Source of the DNA: Pseudomonadota bacterium | Lineage (GTDB): Bacteria > Pseudomonadota > Gammaproteobacteria > Burkholderiales > Burkholderiaceae | Length of the DNA stretch: 29,269 nt | Reading direction: 5' to 3' | Assembly (NCBI GenBank): GCA_023441105.1 | Contig: JAEZQX010000120.1 | Span: 1-29,269, forward strand | Shown here: one piece after another, positions 15,655 through 22,508 of the stretch | How the letters are laid out: each line of letters starts with the position of its first letter | How positions within the stretch are numbered: position 1 is the stretch's first letter | Program-made: the position numbers and the translations under genes | Notes under the pieces: model-generated | What the model was told of the DNA's origin: nothing | What the model saw: only the letters and a program-made list of their open reading frames with translations | The model's database searches: none

Positions 15655-17132
15655 GCGCCATGACGAGCAAGGGTGCACCCCTGGTGGTTATCGAGGCGAT
15701 CGACCTCTACGAGCGCGACGTCCGCCTGCGCATGCCGTTCCGCTTCGGAGTGGTCACGCTAACGGAGGCGCCGCAGGCCTTTGCCCGGGTGCGAGTGCGG
15801 CTTGCCGACGGCCGGAGCGCCGAAGGCGGCGCGGCGGAACTGCTGGCGCCGAAGTGGTTCGACAAGGACCCGGCGCTCAGCAACGAGGACAACTTCGACC
15901 AGCTGCGTCGTTCCATCGGCATCGCCCGCGAGCTCTACCAGGCTGGCGAGCCGGCAACCGCGTTCGGCCATTTCACGCGCCATTACCAGGCCCAGGCCGA
16001 CCGCGCCGCGCAGGCCGGGCTCAACCGCCTGGTGGCCAACTACGGCCCGGCCCTCATCGACCGGGCGATCCTCGACGGGGTCTGCCGGGCGCTCGGCCGA
16101 CCGTTCCACGACGTCATCTGCCACAACCTCGCGGGCATCACCGCGACGCCGCTGTGCCCGGACCTCGATGGCTTCGACTTCGACGGCTTCCTCGCCGGCC
16201 TGCAGCCGGCCTCCACCATCAGCGCCCGGCACACCGTCGGCCTGGTGGATCCGATCACTGCCGACGACCAGGAGACGCGGGTCGGCGACGGCCTGCCGGA
16301 GACGCTGGAAGAGGTGGTCAAGGCCTACGGGCACCGCTGGTTCAAGCTCAAGGTGGGTGGCGACATCGCCGCCGACATCGACCGGCTGGCGCGCATCGCC
16401 TCGGTGCTCGACCGCGTCGAAGGTGGCTACCGGGCCTCGCTCGACGGCAACGAGCAGTATGCGGATGTCGACGGCATCATCGAGCTGTGGCACCGGATGC
16501 GGGCCGACCAGCGGCTGGCGCGCCTGTGCCGCAGCGTCTCCTTCATCGAGCAGCCGATCAAGCGGCAGGCAGCCCTGACCCAGAACGTCAGCGGCCTCTC
16601 CACCCAGCGGCCGGTGATCATCGACGAATCCGACGACTCGCTCGATGCCTTCGTGCAGGGACGGCAGATGGGCTACACCGGCGTCTCGTCGAAGACCTGC
16701 AAGGGTTTCTACAAGTCGCTCATCAACCGCGCCCGCTGCCTCAAGTGGAACCGCGAGGAGTCGCGCGACGAGGTGCTGGATCCGACCAACCCGCGCTACA
16801 TCATGAGCGCCGAGGACCTGACCATCCAGGCGGGACTGGCCCTGCAGCAGGACCTGGCCCTGGTGGCGCTGATGGGCATCAAGCACGTCGAGCGCAACGG
16901 CCACCACTACGTCAACGGCATGGCGGGGCTGCCGGAGGCGGAACAGGAAGCCTTCCTCGCGGCCCACCCCGATCTCTACGAACGCAGCCATGGCGCGGTG
17001 CGGGTGAAGATCCGCGACGGCACGCTGGCCATCGGGTCGCTGGGCTGCACCGGCTTTGCCAGCGGCGCCTTGCCGGACTGGTCGGCGATGCGGCCGATGC
17101 GCGCGGATCCGGCGGCGGTCGCCAAGCGGTGA
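15651..17132 (+). CDS. Enolase-superfamily (mandelate racemase/muconate lactonizing-like) enzyme
   Basis: Protein of 493 residues, longer than the usual 360-400. The C-terminal barrel shows the full catalytic set: Lys232 and Lys234 in WFKLKVGGD, magnesium ligands Asp265 in SLDGNEQY, Glu300 in SFIEQPI and Asp325 in IIDESDDS, and further lysines Lys348 and Lys351 in VSSKTCKG at the position of the second general base of the muconate-lactonizing group. The reaction would begin by abstracting a proton next to a carboxylate, giving racemisation, cycloisomerisation or dehydration. Upstream aldolase context favours an acid-sugar-type dehydratase, but the MLE-like lysines also allow a lactonizing role. 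The gene sits between the ATPase and the second permease with four-base overlaps at both ends. Confidence 0.85.
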   Translation: MSAMTSKGAPLVVIEAIDLYERDVRLRMPFRFGVVTLTEAPQAFARVRVRLADGRSAEGGAAELLAPKWFDKDPALSNEDNFDQLRRSIGIARELYQAGEPATAFGHFTRHYQAQADRAAQAGLNRLVANYGPALIDRAILDGVCRALGRPFHDVICHNLAGITATPLCPDLDGFDFDGFLAGLQPASTISARHTVGLVDPITADDQETRVGDGLPETLEEVVKAYGHRWFKLKVGGDIAADIDRLARIASVLDRVEGGYRASLDGNEQYADVDGIIELWHRMRADQRLARLCRSVSFIEQPIKRQAALTQNVSGLSTQRPVIIDESDDSLDAFVQGRQMGYTGVSSKTCKGFYKSLINRARCLKWNREESRDEVLDPTNPRYIMSAEDLTIQAGLALQQDLALVALMGIKHVERNGHHYVNGMAGLPEAEQEAFLAAHPDLYERSHGAVRVKIRDGTLAIGSLGCTGFASGALPDWSAMRPMRADPAAVAKR

Positions 17133-17947
17133 AGCCTGCGCCCGCACCCTCCGAGGACGCCCGCGGCATCCTCGGGCAGCTGGGCAGCGGCATCGCCTAC
17201 TATCTTCCGAGCATCATGGTGATGCTCGCCCTGCTGCTGGCCTGGCAGGCAGGCGTCGTGCTTTTGGGCGTCAAGGAGTACATCCTGCCGACGCCATGGG
17301 CGGCGGTGCAGAAGCTGTTCGACCCCAACTACCGCTGGACGGCCAACTTCCTCGCCACGCTCTATGCGGTGCTCGGCGCCTTCGTGCTGTCGGCGGTGCT
17401 GGGCGTGCTGCTGGCGATCGTCGTGGTCTGGAACGACCTGCTGCTGCGCACGGTGATGCCGGTGCTGATCCTGTTCAACACCTTGCCCAAGATCGCGCTC
17501 GCGCCGCTGTTCGTCGTCTGGCTGGGCTACGGCATCTGGCCCAACATCGTCATCGGCACCACCATCGCCTTCTTCCCGATGGTGGTCAACACCGCAGTGG
17601 GCCTCGCCGCCGCCGAGCCGGAGATGCTCGACCTGGTGCGCACGCTGCGCGCCAGCCGCTGGCAGGTGCTGCGCAAGATCCGCTTTCCGAACGCCGTGCC
17701 CTACATCTTCGTCGGGCTCAAGCTCAACGCCACCATGAGCGTGATCGGCGCCCTGGTGGGCGAATTCGTCGCCTCGGAGCGCGGTCTCGGATCGCTGATC
17801 ATCACCGGCGGCGTCACCCTCGAAACCGCCTCGATCTTCGCCTCGCTGATCCTGATCTCGGTCCTTGGCCTGGCGCTCTACGGCGTGGTGGTGGCGATCG
17901 AGCGGCTGGTGGCGCCGTGGGCGCATCGCGACGACGCCGCCAGTTGA
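17129..17947 (+). CDS. ABC transporter permease (NMT1/SsuC-like), second
   Basis: Second inner-membrane permease, 272 residues, paralogous to the one at 14102-14869. It starts with GTG overlapping the enolase-like stop (GTGA). YILPTPWAAVQKL corresponds to the first loop, and AAAEPEMLDLVRTLRASRWQ is the EAA coupling region, nearly identical in pattern to the first permease. Two different permeases sharing one ATPase suggests a heterodimeric channel, or two homodimers using the same ATPase. Confidence 0.92.
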   Translation: MKPAPAPSEDARGILGQLGSGIAYYLPSIMVMLALLLAWQAGVVLLGVKEYILPTPWAAVQKLFDPNYRWTANFLATLYAVLGAFVLSAVLGVLLAIVVVWNDLLLRTVMPVLILFNTLPKIALAPLFVVWLGYGIWPNIVIGTTIAFFPMVVNTAVGLAAAEPEMLDLVRTLRASRWQVLRKIRFPNAVPYIFVGLKLNATMSVIGALVGEFVASERGLGSLIITGGVTLETASIFASLILISVLGLALYGVVVAIERLVAPWAHRDDAAS

Positions 17948-17992
17948 CCGGCTCTGGCGCCGGCGGCGGCGCGGTGCGATGATGGCGGCGCA

Positions 17993-18005
17993 CCCGCCAG
18001 GCGGG
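17993..18005 (+). other. Small stem-loop between permease and binding-protein genes
   Basis: CCCGC-CAG-GCGGG forms a tight hairpin in the 102-base gap. Such elements often stabilise the mRNA end or reduce read-through between transporter parts; no T-run follows. Weak evidence. Confidence 0.25.
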
Positions 18006-18049
18006 CATGCGACAAAGCAGGCAGCAAGAACCCAGAGAGGAGACAGGCA

Positions 18050-19081
18050 ATGGAACAGGCAATCGAGAAGTCGCGGGTGAATCCGCTGCGGCGCCGGCTT
18101 GCGGCCGGACTGGTGGCGACCGCCGGCGCGCTGGCGGCGTTGGGAGCGCTGCCGGCGCAGGCAGCCGACAAGATCCAGTTGCAGTTGAACTGGTTCCACC
18201 TCGCCGATCACTCGCCGATCTACCTGGCGCTCAAGAAAGGCTACTACCAGGAAGAGGGTCTCGACCTCACGGTCCTGCGTGGCAGCGGTTCGGCGGACAG
18301 CGCCAAGAAGGTCGACCTCGGCCAGTCGGACGTCGGCATCTCCGACGCGCCGACCATCCTCACCGCGATCAGCAAGGGCGCGAACCTGAAGATGGTGGCC
18401 GTCGTCTACGACAAGGCCGGCAACAACGTGTTCTTCCGCAAGAGCGCCGCCATCAAGACGCCGAAGGACCTCGTCGGCAAGAAGATCGCCGTGCCGCCGG
18501 CAGACTCCCACCGCGTGCTGTGGCCGGCGTTCGCCTCGCTGAACGGCATCGATCCGCAGAGCGTGACGCTGGTCAACGTCAAGCCCGAAGGCAAGCAGGC
18601 GATCGTGGCAGCCAATGAAGTCGAAGGCGCGTTCGACCTGTACACCAGCTATGCGATCTGGGAGAAGGTTCTCGGCAAGGGCGACGTCGGCAACCTGTTG
18701 TGGGCCGACTTCGGCCTGCCCATCTACGGCCACACCTACTTCGTCAACAACGAGACGGTGCGCAAGAACCCGAAGCTGATCGAGCGATTCCTGCGAGCCA
18801 CCCACAAGGGCTGGCGTGACGCCAAGGCCGATCCGGCCGCCGCCATCGATGCGATGGTCGAGCAGGTGCCCGGGCTCGACCGCAACACGTTGCTGGCAAC
18901 CATGCCGCAGATCCTCGACCTGTGCGTCACCGAGCGATCGGCCAAGCATGGCCTCGGCTGGATCGAGCCGGAGCTGATGCAGAAGACCATGGACATCACC
19001 TTCGCCAGCAGCAAGCCGGAGCGGCCGGTGGACGTCAAGGACGTGTTCACCAACGACTTCAACAGCCGCATCAAGCCCTGA
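18050..19081 (+). CDS. NMT1/THI5-like ABC transporter substrate-binding protein (2)
   Basis: Periplasmic binding protein of 343 residues. A basic N-terminus (NPLRRRLAAG) and hydrophobic core end in LPAQA near residue 39-40, a good signal-peptidase site. The mature part starts ADKIQLQLNWFHLADHSPIY, then KKGYYQEEGLDLTVLRGSGS and KVDLGQSDVGISDAPT, which is the family pattern. It has a strong GAGAGGAG ribosome site. It is the last gene of the ABC operon and has the same arrangement as the first binding protein (11849-12853). The differing ligand-contact loops (NWFHLADHS versus NWVPGGDHV) suggest different ligands. Confidence 0.92.
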   Translation: MEQAIEKSRVNPLRRRLAAGLVATAGALAALGALPAQAADKIQLQLNWFHLADHSPIYLALKKGYYQEEGLDLTVLRGSGSADSAKKVDLGQSDVGISDAPTILTAISKGANLKMVAVVYDKAGNNVFFRKSAAIKTPKDLVGKKIAVPPADSHRVLWPAFASLNGIDPQSVTLVNVKPEGKQAIVAANEVEGAFDLYTSYAIWEKVLGKGDVGNLLWADFGLPIYGHTYFVNNETVRKNPKLIERFLRATHKGWRDAKADPAAAIDAMVEQVPGLDRNTLLATMPQILDLCVTERSAKHGLGWIEPELMQKTMDITFASSKPERPVDVKDVFTNDFNSRIKP

Positions 19082-19274
19082 CGGCAGGCCCCGCTAGCCG
19101 GCCCAACGGGTTCCGGCGCCGGTGGGGAGTAGCGGTCGGGCACGGCCATTGCGCCCTCCTGGTCGCGCAGCACCGGCACGCAGTACAGCAGCCTCGCCCT
19201 GCGCCGTCTCCGCGGCGACGGGCGAGCGCGATGCTGCCTGCGCCCTTTCCTCCCACCGAACCAAGAGGCACGCC

Positions 19275-19634
19275 ATGAGCACGATCAGGACCGCATTGCT
19301 GGCTGCAGGCTTGCTTGCCGCCACGACTCTCCAGGCGCAGACCACCCCGAGCGGGCCGACGCCGTCCACGACGCCGTCCGCCAGCCCCACCGCCCCCGGC
19401 GACAGCATGAACAAGGCCGAACGCCCGCCAGGCTCGGCCACCCAGGGCGTCGAGGGCAGCACCGGCACCCAGGGCGGGCCGGACCCGGCACCCATGAAGG
19501 ATTCCTCCGGCGCCAAACCCAGCGCAACCAGCCCGTCGACCGGCCGGGATATCGATCGCAGCAGCACGACGCCGGGCATTCCTGCGGACAAGGGTGCCCA
19601 GGGCGGGCCGATGCCGGACAAGGCCAAGCAATAG
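19275..19634 (+). CDS. Small exported Pro/Ser/Thr/Gly-rich protein
   Basis: Protein of 119 residues with a clear signal peptide (MSTIRTALLAAGLLAATTLQAQ, cut near residue 21). The mature part is low-complexity, rich in Pro, Ser, Thr and Gly, with few hydrophobic residues, so it is probably disordered. A short motif repeats: GTQGGPDPAPMKD and GAQGGPMPDKAK. The start at 19275 has AGAGG upstream. I recognise no named family. It may be a periplasmic protein of unknown role. Its reading frame is supported by the signal peptide and by the composition bias. Confidence 0.6.
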   Translation: MSTIRTALLAAGLLAATTLQAQTTPSGPTPSTTPSASPTAPGDSMNKAERPPGSATQGVEGSTGTQGGPDPAPMKDSSGAKPSATSPSTGRDIDRSSTTPGIPADKGAQGGPMPDKAKQ

Positions 19635-19887
19635 CGCGCCGGTATCGCCCGGCGCCCGGGCGCCCGGCCCCGCGGCGCCTCCGGGCACGCGCGGGTCCGC
19701 TGGTGCCGCTCGCCGTCGACGTCTGTGCCAGGCCGCAACCGCCATAAGCAGCGGCGCCGGCGGGACCGCTTCTTGCGCCGGCGGGACCGCGGCGGTTTCG
19801 ACGGCGCGACGGCGGTCGCCTCCTGACACGGTCGATTTCTCCTGTTGGCACCCTCGTGCCGGCCCCCTCCTGCTCTCGAGGACCTGA

Positions 19888-20505
19888 ATGTTCGACTGGA
19901 TCACCGGCTTCGTGGAATCGTCCGGCTATCTCGGCATCATCCTGCTGATGTTTGCCGAGAATGTCTTCCCGCCGATTCCGTCGGAGCTGATCATGCCGCT
20001 GGCCGGCTTCACCGCTGCCCGGGGCGACCTCAACGTCGTCGGCGTGGTCGCCGCCGGCAGCTTCGGCACGCTGGTCGGCGCGCTGCTCTGGTACTACATC
20101 GGCCTGAAGCTGGGCTTGGACTGGATCAAGAAGATGGCGAGCCGTCACGGCCGCTGGATGACGCTCGACGAGCAAGGCGTCGACAAGGCGAACGACTGGT
20201 TCCACCGCCATGGCAAGATGGCGCTGGTGATCGGGCATCTGGTGCCGGCGGTACGGACGCTGATCTCGGTGCCGGCAGGCGTCAGCAGGATGCCGCTGCT
20301 GCCGTTCCTGGTCGCATCCGCGATCGGCACGGTCGCCTGGACCACGCTGCTGACCGCTGCCGGATACCTGCTGGAGTCCAAGTACCAGCAGGTCGAGGGC
20401 TATGCCAACATCGGCACCAACCTGGTCCTCGGACTGATGTTGGCTTGGTACGTCTACCGGGTCATCTCCTGGCCCGGCGACCGGGAAGCGGCTGGCAAGA
20501 CCTGA
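19888..20505 (+). CDS. DedA family membrane protein
   Basis: Inner-membrane protein of 205 residues with four to five hydrophobic segments. The two family signatures are present: FAENVFPPIPSEL at 22-34 (with Glu24 and Glu33) and GHLVPAVRTLISVPAG at 116-131 (with Arg123). DedA proteins are now linked to flipping of undecaprenyl phosphate or phospholipids. The start ATG at 19888 has GAGGA upstream. The nearby downstream gene codes for an exported SH3-domain protein, which also fits an envelope role. Confidence 0.92.
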   Translation: MFDWITGFVESSGYLGIILLMFAENVFPPIPSELIMPLAGFTAARGDLNVVGVVAAGSFGTLVGALLWYYIGLKLGLDWIKKMASRHGRWMTLDEQGVDKANDWFHRHGKMALVIGHLVPAVRTLISVPAGVSRMPLLPFLVASAIGTVAWTTLLTAAGYLLESKYQQVEGYANIGTNLVLGLMLAWYVYRVISWPGDREAAGKT

Positions 20506-20567
20506 GCGCCGGCGGGGCGTGCCCGCATGCTGTGGTTCAATGGCCGGCCCGGAACCCAGGAGACGCC

Positions 20568-21068
20568 ATGTCTGCACGATTGCGCGCCGCGGCCTTGCCG
20601 CATTCCATCCGACTGCCGTTCCTGTTGCTCGCGGCGCTGCTGCTGCTCGCAGCGCCGCTGCTGGCGCCCCAGGAAAGTTCGGCGCAGGCGCGCGAGATGC
20701 GCAGCGTGGCTCGGCCATCGATCAACATGCGATCCGGCCCCGGCACCCGGCACGACGCGCTGTGGCGACTCACGCGCGGGTATCCGCTCGAGATCATCGG
20801 CCGCGAAGGCAGCTGGTACCGGGTGCGCGACTTCGAGCACGACACCGGCTGGATCCATCGGCCGTTGTTGTCGCGGACCGCGCATCACATCGTCAAGGCA
20901 AACGCGGCCAACATCCGCAGCGCACCGGACATCGGGTCCAGGATCGTCGGCAAGGCGCGCTACGGCGACGTGCTGCGTACCGTCGAGAAGCGCCGGCAAT
21001 GGGTCAAGGTGCGCAACGACGGCGGGCTGGTCGGCTGGATCTCGCGACGCCTGCTGTGGGGCTGGTAA
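20568..21068 (+). CDS. Exported bacterial SH3-domain protein
   Basis: Protein of 166 residues. A hydrophobic signal region ends near residue 40 (ESSAQA). The rest holds two SH3-like repeats: SVARPSINMRSGPGTRHDAL...GWIHR and HIVKANAANIRSAPDIGSRI...GWISRRLLWGW. Each has the usual N-x-R-S-x-P opening and a Gly-Trp-[IV] close. Such domains bind peptidoglycan or other proteins in the envelope. The start at 20568 is preceded by CCAGGAGA. It is 62 bases downstream of the DedA gene and probably co-transcribed. Confidence 0.85.
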   Translation: MSARLRAAALPHSIRLPFLLLAALLLLAAPLLAPQESSAQAREMRSVARPSINMRSGPGTRHDALWRLTRGYPLEIIGREGSWYRVRDFEHDTGWIHRPLLSRTAHHIVKANAANIRSAPDIGSRIVGKARYGDVLRTVEKRRQWVKVRNDGGLVGWISRRLLWGW

Positions 21069-21113
21069 CAGCCGGTTCCAGTTGCGATCGCCGGGATGGC
21101 AGCAGATCCCGGC

Positions 21114-22469
21114 TCAGGGGCTGCTGGCCGCCGCTCTCGGCGCCGCGCGCTCGAGGCAGCGCCGGTAGCGAGTCTCGACGCGCTCGGCGAACCATTGGGT
21201 CGTCAGGTTGCGGGTGATCTTGGGGCTGCGCAGCCGGATGTTCGGCACCATCGCCCGCGGCAGCGCGTCCTTGCGCCGCTGCTGCGCCAACTCGAAGACC
21301 CGGCGGTAGAGCGGCGAACGGTCTAAGGTATCGGCGTCGCCCTTCTCGAGCTCGCGGCGGATCTCGGCATCGCTCATGCCGAGCCGGTCGCCGAGCGATC
21401 GCACCGCCTGCTCGGTGCTGCCGGGCGGGCCCGACGCGCCGGCCGAATGGTCGATCAGGTCGCCGTCGAGGACCAGCTGCCGGGCCGAGGCGACGGCCAC
21501 CGCATTCTGGAAGGCCGCATTGCGGCTGGCGTAGTGACCGGCATTGAAGTCCGCGAAGCGATAGAGTTGCCGTTCGTAGACAGCCGGGTAGCCCAGCAGG
21601 TGGGCGATGCCGAAGTACATGCCGCCATGGCGCGTGAACACTTCGCTGCGGATGTTCTCCTTCACCGGATACGGATAGCGGCGCGCCTGCGCATGCTGCT
21701 CGGCATAGGCGATGCTGACCTGCATCGGGCCGCCGGTGCGCACCGGGTTCCAGCTGCCGAACAGGGACTTGCCCATCGGCACCAGCCCGATGAGATCCTC
21801 GAAGATCTCGCTCAGCTCCTGCTCGGTCCGGGCCTTGTCGATGCGCTCGCCGTAGCTGCGGCCGTCGGGCGACTGGATCTTCAGCGCCGTGCGCACGACG
21901 AAGGAGGGAATCCCGAGGCGCTCGGCGCGATCGTCGATCTCCTTCCACGCGATCTTCGACAGCCCAGGCACCGTCGGCGTGGCCTGGAAGGTGGACTCCT
22001 GCTCGGTGACGGCGATGACGGCGCAGACGTTGTCGGCGTCCGGCGCCAGCTCGAGCGCGGCGAAGGCGGCATAGATGTCGGTCGCCCAGCCGACCCGGTC
22101 CGGCGTCTTCTCCGGCAGCAGGCGCATGATCAATGCATGGCTCTCGGCCGGACTGGGCGCCGCCGGACCGCGACTGTCGGTGATCGAGCAGCCGGCTAGC
22201 GCGGCAGTCAGGAGCAACGGCAAGAGAGGCCATCGCGGGCGCGATGCCCGCTGACCTGCCGGGCGCGATGACGGATGGGAAGACGGACCGGAAAACGGAC
22301 CGGAAGCCTGGCCGGACGGGGCGGGCGCGGGCGCCGCGGCGCCGGCGAGGGAGGTGAACAACGGCTGCACTGGAGACAGGACCGGCGACAAGAAGGGAGA
22401 CACCAGGAGGGAAGATCCCAGGAAAAGGCAGGACAGATCCTGCAACAAAAATCCGGCCGCGACGAGCAA
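21114..22469 (-). CDS. DUF1615-like putative lipoprotein (start uncertain)
   Basis: Long frame ending at 21114. The C-terminal 350 or so residues resemble DUF1615 lipoproteins, with a TEQESTFQATPTVPGLSKIA segment and the MQVSIAYAEQHA and GHYASRNAAFQNAVA segments. A lipobox LAGC places the lipidated Cys codon at 22190-22188, after a hydrophobic stretch PLLPLLLTAALAGC. No ATG start precedes that stretch in frame. The frame's first codon at 22469 is a TTG, and a GTG at 22370 is the other candidate, but neither has a good ribosome site. The extra leader is Pro/Ser-rich and may not be translated. Some DUF1615 proteins are thought to act on cell wall or envelope; no reaction is known to me. Confidence 0.72.
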   Translation of the reverse strand: MLVAAGFLLQDLSCLFLGSSLLVSPFLSPVLSPVQPLFTSLAGAAAPAPAPSGQASGPFSGPSSHPSSRPAGQRASRPRWPLLPLLLTAALAGCSITDSRGPAAPSPAESHALIMRLLPEKTPDRVGWATDIYAAFAALELAPDADNVCAVIAVTEQESTFQATPTVPGLSKIAWKEIDDRAERLGIPSFVVRTALKIQSPDGRSYGERIDKARTEQELSEIFEDLIGLVPMGKSLFGSWNPVRTGGPMQVSIAYAEQHAQARRYPYPVKENIRSEVFTRHGGMYFGIAHLLGYPAVYERQLYRFADFNAGHYASRNAAFQNAVAVASARQLVLDGDLIDHSAGASGPPGSTEQAVRSLGDRLGMSDAEIRRELEKGDADTLDRSPLYRRVFELAQQRRKDALPRAMVPNIRLRSPKITRNLTTQWFAERVETRYRRCLERAAPRAAASSP

Positions 22470-22508
22470 CTCGCGAGCCTAATATAGGCGATACCTCACG
22501 GGGGGCAG

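Noticed and set aside
19635..19887. Possible extra gene between the small exported protein and DedA
   Set aside because: Frames here are short, GC-biased and without motifs. Dense GC runs such as GGCGCCCGGGCGCC can fold, but no clear terminator or promoter could be assigned.
22275..22487. Small plus-strand Arg/Gly-rich frame upstream of the sensor kinase
   Set aside because: It is antisense to the low-complexity leader of the DUF1615-like gene and has no domain or convincing ribosome site.
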